The notes under the pieces: model-generated | What the model was told of the DNA's origin: nothing | Databases searched by the model: none | Seen by the model: the letters and a program-made list of their open reading frames with translations, nothing else | Assembly (NCBI RefSeq): GCF_008630495.1 | Contig: NZ_VWOJ01000002.1 | Location: 759,001-823,000, forward strand | DNA length: 64,000 bases | Reading direction: 5' to 3' | Origin: Alkalicaulis satelles | GTDB lineage: Bacteria > Pseudomonadota > Alphaproteobacteria > Caulobacterales > Maricaulaceae | Program-made: the position numbers and the translations under genes | Shown: positions 36,976 through 44,894 of the stretch, piece by piece | How positions within the stretch are numbered: position 1 is the first letter of the stretch | Layout: each line of letters opens with the position of its first letter

Positions 36976-37905
36976 TCACTCCGGCTTGCGGGCCAGCGGG
37001 TGAGCATCATGGACCAGGCGCGTCAGGCGCTCCTCGAGCACATGGGTGTAGATCTGGGTGGTGGACACGTCGGCATGGCCCAGCAGGAGCTGCACGCTCC
37101 TCAGGTCCGCGCCATGGGCCAGAAGGTGGGTGGCGAAGGCGTGGCGCAGCACGTGCGGGCTGATCGCGGCGGGGTCGAGCCCGGCTTCGAGCGCGATGTC
37201 CTTGAGCAGCTGGGCGAAGCGCTCGCGAGTGAGATGGCCCTGCGTCCCGGTGCGCGAGGGAAAGAGATAGCGCTCGGCGCGTGATCTTGAGGGCGCGGTC
37301 CTGGGCGGCAGATGGACATCGCGCACCGCCTTGTAGGCGCTGACCGCCTCGAGCGCGGCGTTGGTGAGCGGGACCAGGCGCTCGCGCCCGCCCTTGCCGG
37401 TGACGATGACGCAGCGCTCGGCGCGGGCGAACGCGGCCAGCGGCAGGCTGACCAGCTCGGTGACGCGCAACCCGCCTGCATAGAGCAACTCCAGCAGGGC
37501 GCGCGCCCGCGCGCCGCCCGGACCGTCCAGCGCGTCCGCCGCAGCAAACAGCGCGTCCACATCGGCTTCGCTGAGCACTTTGGGCAGGGGCCGGGCGCGT
37601 TTGGGGCCTGACAGCGCCGCGGCGGGATCATCGGCGCGCAGGCCCTCTTTCAGGAGGAAGCGGTAATAGCGCTTGAGCGCGCTCAGCCGCCGCGCCGTGG
37701 TGGCCGGCGCCAGCCCGTCGCGGGCCAGAGCCGCCAGCAGGGCCTCGAGATCGGGCGTGGCGGCGTCATCCAGGTCCACGCCACGCGCCGTCAGGCGCGC
37801 CGAGGCGTCTTCGAGATCGCGCCGGTAGGCGTCCAGCGTGTTGCGCGCCGCGCCGCGCTCGGCGGCCATCATGTCCAGGAACAGCGCGATGGCGCGCGCG
37901 CTCAC
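36976..37905 (-). CDS. xerD: Tyrosine recombinase XerD
   Basis: Site-specific tyrosine recombinase of 309 aa. The N-terminal SAM-like domain starts ALFLDMMAAERGAARNTLDAYRRDL. The catalytic set is Arg in YAGGLRVTELVSL, Lys in TGKGGRERLVPL, HVLRHAFATHLL (His-x-x-Arg), His in LLGHADVSTTQIY and the nucleophile Tyr there. It resolves chromosome dimers at dif with XerC. XerC is possible, but the neighbourhood with accA and aroK is the usual xerD one. The start codon overlaps the stop of the upstream gene by 4 nt (ATGA), so they are coupled. Confidence 0.9.
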   Translation of the reverse strand: MSARAIALFLDMMAAERGAARNTLDAYRRDLEDASARLTARGVDLDDAATPDLEALLAALARDGLAPATTARRLSALKRYYRFLLKEGLRADDPAAALSGPKRARPLPKVLSEADVDALFAAADALDGPGGARARALLELLYAGGLRVTELVSLPLAAFARAERCVIVTGKGGRERLVPLTNAALEAVSAYKAVRDVHLPPRTAPSRSRAERYLFPSRTGTQGHLTRERFAQLLKDIALEAGLDPAAISPHVLRHAFATHLLAHGADLRSVQLLLGHADVSTTQIYTHVLEERLTRLVHDAHPLARKPE

Positions 37906-39566
37906 GCTTCCTCGTCCAGGATCAGCTCCAGCACAAAGCGCAGCGCCTCGATGCGCAGACCCGCCCGGTCCAGCGCCAGCGCCGCGCCCGCGCAGGCTTC
38001 GGGGTCGCGCCCGCCCTGCTCGATCAGGCGCGCGGCATGCAGCTGGGTCTCGCCCTTGGCGCCCGCCACAGCGGCCAGCAAGGCCGGCACGATCAGGGGG
38101 GCGGGCACTTCAGGATCGCGCGTCAGCCCGGTCAAAGCCGTGCGGATGGCCGCCCCGTCCGGCGCGCCCAGCGCGCTGAGCGCCGCAGCCTGGCACAGAC
38201 GGGCGGGATTGGGCGCCTCCATGCGCGCAGCCAGCAGGGCCTCGAACCCGCCGCCGGTGATTTCACCAGTGGCCACGGCGCGCGCGAAATCGAGCGCCAC
38301 CAGCACGCCGGGCGGCGGCGGGGTCCAGTCGGGATCCGGTTCAGTCCGGGCGGAGGCGGGCGGCGGAGGGGCCTCAAACCCCTCTCCATACGCATCCTCA
38401 TCGCTGAGCCAGGGTGCACCTTCAAACGGCGAGACTTCGCGCGGCGGCCCGCTCAGCAGCGCCTCGCGCCAGGCATTGGCGGCGATGATGTCGTCGGCCG
38501 CCAGCGCGGCCAGCATGAAGCGGGGGCCGTGGGCCAGCGTGTCGGCGGTGATGGGAATCTCGGCCACCTCGATGCCATAGGCGCTGGCGGTCTCCACGAA
38601 TGATCCGTTGCGCGCCGCATCGTCCAGCGCAATGGCCAGCGCCTCGGCGGCGATCTCCCGGTCGAGATCCTGCTGGATCAGCGCGCCCAGCGCCGCAGCG
38701 CGCAGGGCGCCCTCCATGGCTTCCGCCGCCTCCAGCGCTTCGCCCAGATCCTCAGGCAGCACCACGCTTTCGCCGGTGCGTTCGGCGGCGCGGTGCAGCC
38801 AGCGCGGCGCCTCCTGGCCCGGGGTGATGCGCGTTTCCGGCGCCAGAAACTCGGCCATGGCCAGCTGCAGCCCGCTCATGGGCGCGGCGTTCTCAGGCAG
38901 CCCCCGCTCCAGGGCCAGGGCGTCAAACAGGCGCTCGAAGGCCGGGTTTTCATTCTGGGCGCGGGCCAGCTCCGCGCTCAGCTCGGCGGCGGCGATATTG
39001 CCCGCGAAGGCCTGGCAGGCGGCGCGCGCGCGCAGCCAGTAGGATGTCTCGCGTCCCCGGATCAGGGTCTCGGCGATGCGGCAGCCTTCCTCGCGGTGGC
39101 CCAGCGCAAAGGCGGTTTCGGCATAGATGCGCGACAGGGCGGGCGATTCATGGGTGCGCGGGGTGCGCTGCATGAGGGCATGGACCGGCTCGGCCCGTCC
39201 CGCAGACAGCGCCCGTCCCGCGCGCATGGCGGCCAGCTCGCTGTCGCCGCGTGCACTCCGGGGCGGTTCGCCCGCGCTCAGAAGCGCACGCACGGCCAGG
39301 CGCGAGGCGGCAGGCGAGCGCCAGCCGGGGCCGGCGCTTTCAGGCAGCACGTCGAGAAGGGCGCGCAAGGCGCGCGCATCGCCCGAGGACCAGGCGTCCC
39401 CCTCTAGCGCCCCGCCGGGGGCGCCGATCTCGAACGGATCGGCCACTTCCAGCGTGCGCACCTCCACCGGGCGGCGTTCGGGCTGCTGGGCCGCGGCGCT
39501 GGCGGCCACAGGCGCACTCAACGCCAGCGCCAGCACGGACGGGACGAGGCTAGAGGCCCAGCTCAT
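37902..39566 (-). CDS. Exported hypothetical protein, possibly helical-repeat
   Basis: Protein of 554 aa with a signal peptide (MSWASSLVPSVLALALS...AQQ). The mature part is almost entirely Ala/Leu/Glu-rich helices, such as ALGHREEGCRIAETLI and YWLRARAACQAFAGNIAAAELSAELARAQ; these helix pairs look TPR/SEL1-like, but no exact repeat can be counted. Function unknown. The start at 39566 lies inside the end of the 46-aa gene and is preceded by GAGGTGGGCG, so translation of the two is probably coupled. Its stop overlaps xerD. Confidence 0.75.
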   Translation of the reverse strand: MSWASSLVPSVLALALSAPVAASAAAQQPERRPVEVRTLEVADPFEIGAPGGALEGDAWSSGDARALRALLDVLPESAGPGWRSPAASRLAVRALLSAGEPPRSARGDSELAAMRAGRALSAGRAEPVHALMQRTPRTHESPALSRIYAETAFALGHREEGCRIAETLIRGRETSYWLRARAACQAFAGNIAAAELSAELARAQNENPAFERLFDALALERGLPENAAPMSGLQLAMAEFLAPETRITPGQEAPRWLHRAAERTGESVVLPEDLGEALEAAEAMEGALRAAALGALIQQDLDREIAAEALAIALDDAARNGSFVETASAYGIEVAEIPITADTLAHGPRFMLAALAADDIIAANAWREALLSGPPREVSPFEGAPWLSDEDAYGEGFEAPPPPASARTEPDPDWTPPPPGVLVALDFARAVATGEITGGGFEALLAARMEAPNPARLCQAAALSALGAPDGAAIRTALTGLTRDPEVPAPLIVPALLAAVAGAKGETQLHAARLIEQGGRDPEACAGAALALDRAGLRIEALRFVLELILDEEA

Positions 39567-39690
39567 CGCCCACCTCGACGCGCATTTCCTGCGGCTCGGG
39601 CGCGCCGGATTCGGCAATCACCAGCAAAGCCCCCAAGGCGCCAGCGGCGATCACCACCGCCACGGCCAGTCCGATCAGCACACCCCGCAT
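39550..39690 (-). CDS. 46-aa single-pass membrane protein
   Basis: Short gene: ATG at 39690, AAGGAG 9 bp upstream. The product MRGVLIGLAVAVVIAAGALG continues with ALLVIAES, one membrane helix, and then an acidic tail PEPQEMRVEVGDELGL. It overlaps the start of the 554-aa gene (ATG 39566 lies within GGCGATGAG), a classical translational coupling. It is probably the first gene of the operon with the exported protein and xerD. No family is recognised. Confidence 0.7.
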   Translation of the reverse strand: MRGVLIGLAVAVVIAAGALGALLVIAESGAPEPQEMRVEVGDELGL

Positions 39691-39819
39691 CGCGCCACTG
39701 CTCCTTCGCTTGCGCTTTCAGGCTTCTATATCGCAGGAGATTGGGGCGTTTTCCAGACAGCGCATCCAGAAGGCCCGCGCGATTGCGGCGCGCGGGCGCG
39801 CTGGCGTATACCCTAGGCC

Positions 39820-40380
39820 ATGAACCATCCTGATCCCTTGCGCGCTCTGGACCGCCCCGTCGTCCTGGTAGGACTGATGGGCGTGGGCAAGACCACGGTG
39901 GGCCGCCGCCTGGCGGCGCGCCTCAACCGCCCCTTTATCGACGCCGACGAGGAAATCGAGGCCGCCGCCGGGCGGCCTGTCGCGGAGATTTTCGCCGATT
40001 TCGGCGAGGCCGCCTTCCGCGACGGCGAGCGCCGGGTGATTGCGCGCCTTCTGGAAAGCCCGTCGCCCATGGTGCTGGCGCTGGGCGGCGGCGCTTTTGT
40101 CCAGGACGAGGTGCGCGCCCTGGTCAAGGCGCGCGCCATCTCGATCTGGTTGCGCGCCGATCTCGACACGCTGATGAGCCGGGTCTCTCGCCGCCCCGGC
40201 GTGCGCCCTTTGCTCAATGACGATGATCCGCGCGCGGTGATGGCCCGGCTGATGGAGGCGCGCGCGCCGGCCTATGGCCAGGCCGATATCGTGGTGGACT
40301 CCGATGCAGGCTCCCATGACGTCACCGCCCGCCTGGTGCTTGAAGCCTTGTCGGACTGGCTGGAGGGGGCGCGTCCGTGA
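39820..40380 (+). CDS. aroK: Shikimate kinase
   Basis: Fifth enzyme of the shikimate pathway, 186 aa. The Walker A motif GLMGVGKTTVG (residues ~19-29), the shikimate-binding Asp in DADEEIE and Arg in EAAFRDGERRV, and LALGGGAFV (Walker B/shikimate loop) are all present. It phosphorylates shikimate with ATP. Its stop overlaps the GTG start of aroB by 4 nt (GTGA), the conserved aroK-aroB pair. It diverges from the small membrane gene, with about 130 bp of shared upstream sequence. Confidence 0.95.
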   Translation: MNHPDPLRALDRPVVLVGLMGVGKTTVGRRLAARLNRPFIDADEEIEAAAGRPVAEIFADFGEAAFRDGERRVIARLLESPSPMVLALGGGAFVQDEVRALVKARAISIWLRADLDTLMSRVSRRPGVRPLLNDDDPRAVMARLMEARAPAYGQADIVVDSDAGSHDVTARLVLEALSDWLEGARP

Positions 40381-41480
40381 GCGCGCTCACCGTCCCCGTC
40401 GCCCTGGGCGCGCGCAGCTATGATGTGCTTATCGGCCCCGATGCGCTGGAGACCGGGGCGGCGCGCCTGCCTCAATACTGCCCGCGCGGGCGCGCCCTGA
40501 TCGCGGCGGACCGCGCCGCCTTCGCCGCCCATGGCGAACGTCTGATATCCGCGGTGCGCGCCGCCGGGCTGACGCCCCTCGTCCATGAGATTGAAGGCGG
40601 GGAGCGCGCCAAGAGCTGGGCGGGGCTGGACGCCCTGACCGGCTGGATGCTGGATCAGGGCATGGAGCGCGGCGAGGCGCTGATCGCCTTTGGCGGCGGC
40701 ACGCTGGGCGATCTGGCCGGGTTCGCGGCTGCGGTGATGAAGCGCGGCTGCGGCTTCATCCAGATCCCCACCACCCTCCTGGCCCAGGTGGACAGCTCGG
40801 TGGGCGGCAAGACCGGCATCAATACGCCCCAGGGCAAGAATCTGATCGGCGCCTTCCACCAGCCCGCCCTGGTGATCGCCGACACGCGGGTCCTCGACAC
40901 CCTGCCGGAGCGCGAAATCCGCGCGGGCTATGCTGAAATCATCAAGGCCGGGCTGATCGCCGATGCGCCGCTGTTCGAGCGCCTGGAGGCGCTGGGACCC
41001 AAGGCGCTGCAGGGCGATGCGCTGGTGCGCGCGATAGCAGACGCCGTGGCGTTCAAGGCGCGCATCGTCGCCGAGGACGAGACCGAGCGCGGCGTGCGCG
41101 CCTTGCTCAATCTGGGCCATACCTTCGCGCACGCCTTTGAGGCCGAGGCGCGTCCCGGCGCCCTGGTCCATGGCGAGGCGGTGGCCGCAGGCCTGGTGCT
41201 GGCGTTCCGGTATTCGGTGCGCCGCGGCCTGTGCCCTCAAGCCGATGCGGACCGGGCTGAAGCCCATATCGCCGCGGCGGGCCTGCCCGCACGCATCGCC
41301 GATCTGCCTGGCGGGCCGTATGAGCCGGCCCGGCTGACAGCGCGCATGGGCTCGGACAAGAAGAATACAGGCGGGGCCATCACGCTGGTGCTTGCGCGCG
41401 CCATCGGCGAGGCCATGATCGCGCCCGGCGCGGACGCGGCGGACCTGACCGCCTTCCTGCAAGAGGAGACAGACCGGTGA
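40377..41480 (+). CDS. aroB: 3-dehydroquinate synthase
   Basis: Second shikimate pathway enzyme, 367 aa, Zn and NAD dependent: DAHP to dehydroquinate. Motifs are FGGGTLGDLAGFAAAVMKRG, IPTTLLAQVDSSVGGKTGIN, and the zinc ligands in EIRAGYAEIIKAGLI (Glu), LLNLGHTFAHAFE (His) and LVHGEAVA (His). GTG start. Both ends overlap neighbours by GTGA, making aroK-aroB-CorC one translationally coupled unit. Confidence 0.96.
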   Translation: MSALTVPVALGARSYDVLIGPDALETGAARLPQYCPRGRALIAADRAAFAAHGERLISAVRAAGLTPLVHEIEGGERAKSWAGLDALTGWMLDQGMERGEALIAFGGGTLGDLAGFAAAVMKRGCGFIQIPTTLLAQVDSSVGGKTGINTPQGKNLIGAFHQPALVIADTRVLDTLPEREIRAGYAEIIKAGLIADAPLFERLEALGPKALQGDALVRAIADAVAFKARIVAEDETERGVRALLNLGHTFAHAFEAEARPGALVHGEAVAAGLVLAFRYSVRRGLCPQADADRAEAHIAAAGLPARIADLPGGPYEPARLTARMGSDKKNTGGAITLVLARAIGEAMIAPGADAADLTAFLQEETDR

Positions 41481-42769
41481 GCGTCACAATCGAACCCTGG
41501 ATGCTCTGGGCGGGCGGCGGCGTTCTGGTCCTTTTGACCTTTTCGGCCTTCTTCTCCGGATCGGAGACGGCGCTGACGGCCACCTCGCGCGCACGCATGC
41601 TGGCGCTGGAGAAGGACCGCGATCACCGCGCCGCGCGGGTCAACCGCCTGATCGCCGACCGCGAGAGCCTGATCGGGGCGATCCTTCTGGGCAATAATCT
41701 GGTCAATATCCTGGCTTCATCCATTGCCGCGGCCGTGTTCCTGACCCTGTTCGGCGAGGCGGGCGTGCCCATCGCCACGCTGGTGATGACGCTGCTGGTG
41801 CTGATCTTCGCCGAGGTGCTGCCCAAGACCTACGCCCTGTCCAATCCGGACCGGATGGCGCTGGCGGTGTCCTGGCCGCTGCGGTTTTTCGTCTTTCTCT
41901 TCGCGCCTGTGGTGGCCGCGGTGCAGACCCTGGTGCGCGCCACGCTGCGCCTGATCGGCGCGCGGGTGGAGGGCCCGGTCCTGTCGGCCCATGAGGAGAT
42001 TCGCGGCCAGATCGACCTGCATCACCAGGAAGCCTCCCTGGTGAAGACCGACCGCGACATGCTGGGCGGGGTGCTGGATCTGCGCGAATTGTCGGTGGTG
42101 GACATCATGATCCACCGCAAGAACCTGATCATGCTCGATATCGACGCGCCCAACCGGGACATTGTGGAGACCGCGCTCAACAGCCCGCACACCCGCCTGC
42201 CGCTTTATCAGGGCGATCCGGAGAATATCGTCGGGGTGCTGCATGCGCGCGATCTCGCCCGCGCCCTGCACCAGGCCGGGGGCGATCCGGACGCGCTGGA
42301 TATCGCCGCGGTCATGCGCGAGCCCTGGTTCGTGCCCGAAACCACCCAGGTCCAGGACCAGCTGGCCGCCTTCCGCACCAAGCGCGAGCATTTCGCCCTG
42401 GTGGTGGATGAATATGGCGCGCTGATGGGCGTGGTGACGCTGGAAGACATTCTTGAGGAGATCGTCGGCGATATCGAGGACGAGCATGACGTGAGCGTGG
42501 CGGGGGTCACCCCCATGGCTGACGGTTTCGTGCTGGTGGACGGGGCCACCCCGATCCGCGACGTCAACCGGGCGCTGGATTGGAGCCTGCCCGACAGCGA
42601 GGCGATCACCCTGGCCGGCCTGGTGATCCACGAGGCCCAGACCATCCCCGAAACCGGCCAGGTGTTCCGCTTCCACGGCGTTCAGTTTGAAATCCTCGAA
42701 CGCAAGCGCAACCAGATCACCCGCCTGCGGGTGAAGGCCGACCGGGGCGAGGCGGATGCCGCCTTGTAA
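41477..42769 (+). CDS. CNNM/CorC-family membrane protein (HlyC/CorC)
   Basis: Inner-membrane protein of 430 aa: an N-terminal DUF21/CNNM transmembrane domain with about four helices (GLVLLTFSAFFSGSETALTATS), two CBS domains (about 200-330, with VVDIMIHRKNLI and FALVVDEYGALMGVVTLEDILEEIVGDIEDEHD) and a C-terminal CorC_HlyC domain (ADGFVLVDGATPIRDVN). CNNM/CorC proteins are linked to Mg2+ or Co2+ efflux, and CBS domains bind Mg-ATP. GTG start overlapping aroB. The aroB-corC pairing is found in other alphaproteobacteria. Confidence 0.9.
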   Translation: MSVTIEPWMLWAGGGVLVLLTFSAFFSGSETALTATSRARMLALEKDRDHRAARVNRLIADRESLIGAILLGNNLVNILASSIAAAVFLTLFGEAGVPIATLVMTLLVLIFAEVLPKTYALSNPDRMALAVSWPLRFFVFLFAPVVAAVQTLVRATLRLIGARVEGPVLSAHEEIRGQIDLHHQEASLVKTDRDMLGGVLDLRELSVVDIMIHRKNLIMLDIDAPNRDIVETALNSPHTRLPLYQGDPENIVGVLHARDLARALHQAGGDPDALDIAAVMREPWFVPETTQVQDQLAAFRTKREHFALVVDEYGALMGVVTLEDILEEIVGDIEDEHDVSVAGVTPMADGFVLVDGATPIRDVNRALDWSLPDSEAITLAGLVIHEAQTIPETGQVFRFHGVQFEILERKRNQITRLRVKADRGEADAAL

Positions 42770-42873
42770 GGCTGACTGTTTAGCCTGGCTAAACCAGCAG
42801 GCAGGCGCGCTGGGCTTGCCTGCCGGCTTCAGGCGGCTAGCTGTGGCGATTGCATATCTGATGGAGTGACGCC

Positions 42874-43440
42874 ATGCGCATAGTCCTGACCGCCCTCGCC
42901 CCCGCCTTCGCCCTGATCCTGCTGGCCGCCTGCAGCGCCCCTGAAGGAGAGACCGCCCTGGACCGCCCGATCATCCCCGCTGACGCTGAAATCACCGCGC
43001 CCGAAGACGCCTACGCCGCCGCCCCGCCCGCGCTTGAAGCGCTGGACGCCGCCTTTGAGGCCGCCGCGCGCGACGGCCGGCGCGTGGCCGCCATCTTTGG
43101 CGGGGACTGGTGCCCGGACTGCCGCATTTTTGCGGGCATGCTGGAGATCCCTGAGCTGGCCGCCTTTGTTGAGCGCCATTTCGTGATCGTGAAGATCGAC
43201 GCCGAACGCACCGGCGAACTCAATGCCGAAGCGCTGGCGCGCTATGGCTATGAGGGGCGGCTGGAGGGCTATCCCACCGTGGTGGTGACCACGGCGGACG
43301 GCGTGGTGATCAACCGCGCCAACGCCGCCGAATGGCGCACCGCGCGCGAGCGCTCGCCCCAGGACGTGGCCGACTGGTTCCATGCCCTCATCACCGCGCC
43401 TGCGCCGGATGAAACCGACCGCGTGGCGGTGGCCGGCTGA
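42874..43440 (+). CDS. Thioredoxin-like lipoprotein
   Basis: Protein of 188 aa with lipoprotein signal (LLAAC, Cys20) and a thioredoxin-fold domain with redox motif WCPDC (Cys80, Cys83) in AIFGGDWCPDC, and cis-proline in GYPTVVV. It probably acts as a periplasmic thiol reductant or in cytochrome c maturation; the N-terminal linker is Pro/Glu/Ala-rich. GGAG precedes the ATG. It is followed, with a 1-base overlap (TGATG), by the PhzF-like gene; no functional link is evident. Confidence 0.8.
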   Translation: MRIVLTALAPAFALILLAACSAPEGETALDRPIIPADAEITAPEDAYAAAPPALEALDAAFEAAARDGRRVAAIFGGDWCPDCRIFAGMLEIPELAAFVERHFVIVKIDAERTGELNAEALARYGYEGRLEGYPTVVVTTADGVVINRANAAEWRTARERSPQDVADWFHALITAPAPDETDRVAVAG

Positions 43441-44255
43441 TGGAACTGGCCTATGCCGAGATTCACGCCTTCCCGGACGCAGACCGGCCCCATAGCGGCA
43501 ATCCGGCCGGCGTGGTGTGGCTCGACGCACCGCTGGCGGACGCGGACCTTCTGGGGATCGCGCGCTCCAATAATCTGTCCGAGACCGCCTATCTGAGCGC
43601 CTCGGGCGAGGCCGATGCGTGGGGTCTGCGCTGGTTCACGCCGGAGGTGGAGGTCGATCTGTGCGGCCACGCCACGCTGGCCTCGGCGGCTTTCCTGTTC
43701 GAGGGCGGTCATGTGACAGGGCCCGAGGCCCGTTTCGACACCCGCTCGGGACGGCTCAGCGTGACCCGGCTTGAGCCCGGGCGCTACGCCATGGACCTGC
43801 CGGTGATCGGCTGGCGCGCGGGCGAGGCGGCGAGCGAGGCGGTAAAGGCGCTGGGCGCAGGGACCCCGCAGGCGGCGTTCGAGGTCGAGCGGGTCCACGG
43901 CGCACGCTATCAGATGCTGGTGTTTGAAAGCGAAGACCAGATCGCGGCCCTGCGCCCGGACACCGGCGCGCTGAAGCGCGCCGGGATCAATGTCATCGCC
44001 ACGGCCCGGGGGAGAAGCGCGGACGTGGTCTCGCGCTTCTTTGCGCCGGCCAGCGGCGTGGATGAAGACCCGGTCACCGGCTCGGCCCATTGCACGCTGG
44101 CGCCCTACTGGGCCGGGGTGCTGGGCCGCGGCACGCTCACCGCCCGCCAGATCGGTCCGCGCCCGGGCGCCCTGACCCTGCAGGCGCGCCCGGACGGACG
44201 GGTGGTGCTGACCGGCGGAGCCCGGCGCTATCTCGACGGCGTCATCCGGATCTAG
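43440..44255 (+). CDS. PhzF-family isomerase/epimerase-like protein
   Basis: Member of the PhzF/diaminopimelate-epimerase-like superfamily, 271 aa. Two related alpha/beta halves carry the key pieces: SGNPAGVVWLD near the N-terminus, LSETAYLS (catalytic Glu), GHATLASAAFL (the His/Ala/Thr loop), and DPVTGSAHCTLAPYW in the second half. Phenazine synthesis is unlikely, as no phz genes are present; such genes are common and mostly uncharacterised. Its stop overlaps the stop of the convergent gene at 44252 (CTAG). Confidence 0.88.
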   Translation: MELAYAEIHAFPDADRPHSGNPAGVVWLDAPLADADLLGIARSNNLSETAYLSASGEADAWGLRWFTPEVEVDLCGHATLASAAFLFEGGHVTGPEARFDTRSGRLSVTRLEPGRYAMDLPVIGWRAGEAASEAVKALGAGTPQAAFEVERVHGARYQMLVFESEDQIAALRPDTGALKRAGINVIATARGRSADVVSRFFAPASGVDEDPVTGSAHCTLAPYWAGVLGRGTLTARQIGPRPGALTLQARPDGRVVLTGGARRYLDGVIRI

Positions 44256-44659
44256 AACACCCGGCGCGGCGCCCTGTGATGAGGGTGCGCACGCCGGGGC
44301 GCGGGCGCGCGCCAGACAATACGCACCGGAACCGCGCCGGCGCGGGTGCGCATCACATAGCTGTCGGCCCGGCGGCTGTACTGAGCCGTTGCATTGTGCC
44401 GCGGCGCGGGAACGCCCAAGCGCACCTCCCGGCGGCTGGGCACATAGCGCCAGGCCTGGCGCGGGCAGCTGAACCGGGCCGGTTGCGAACGATGGAAGTT
44501 CACCGCTACGCGCTGCAATTGGGGGCAGGCGGAGGCGTTGACGACGAAATGGCCCTCGGGTGCGCGCGGCGCATAGCGCTGGGCTTCGGCGGGGGCAGGC
44601 AGGGCGGCGGCGGCCGAGAAGGCGGCGGCCGCTGCGAACAGAACGGCTAAGGCGCGCAT
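44252..44659 (-). CDS. Exported hypothetical, Arg-rich
   Basis: Protein of 135 aa with a signal peptide (MRALAVLFAAAAAFSAAAALPAPAEA, given here as MRALAVLFAAAAAFSAAA plus ALPAPAEA). The mature part has two Cys (SACPQLQ and SCPRQ), perhaps a disulphide, and a basic His/Arg-rich C-terminus (RRAHPHHRAPRRV). No family recognised. The start at 44659 is well supported by AAGGAGA 7 bp upstream; an extension to 44728 has no site. Confidence 0.7.
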   Translation of the reverse strand: MRALAVLFAAAAAFSAAAALPAPAEAQRYAPRAPEGHFVVNASACPQLQRVAVNFHRSQPARFSCPRQAWRYVPSRREVRLGVPAPRHNATAQYSRRADSYVMRTRAGAVPVRIVWRAPAPRRAHPHHRAPRRVF

Positions 44660-44760
44660 GTCGCGGTCTCCTTCAACATTGTGGCGGATGATCGGGGCGC
44701 TAGGCGCCGCGATGCTGGAGCCGATCATCCCCCCTGCCGTCTGAACGCGTGCTGGACCCC

Positions 44761-44779
44761 CGGTTCAGCCCCGGTTCAG
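44761..44779 (+). promoter_or_regulatory. Direct repeat CGGTTCAG, one helical turn apart
   Basis: CGGTTCAG at 44761-44768 and again at 44772-44779, centre spacing 11 bp, about 115 bp upstream of the L,D-transpeptidase start. Tandem half-sites one helical turn apart are typical for OmpR/PhoB-class response regulators. The regulator is unknown. The region 44820-44894 also has an ATAAT-like box (CATAAT near 44837). Confidence 0.35.
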
Positions 44780-44894
44780 GGCCATGAACGCGCTATCGAA
44801 AGGAGATCGCCCCTGACGCGGCGTTGAAACCCGGCCATAATCCGCCATCTTTGAGACCTGAAACGCCCCTTGGCCAAGACGCCTGGAGACCATA

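Noticed and set aside
43440-44255. Phenazine biosynthesis gene
   Set aside because: Only a PhzF-family fold is present; no other phz gene is found around it.
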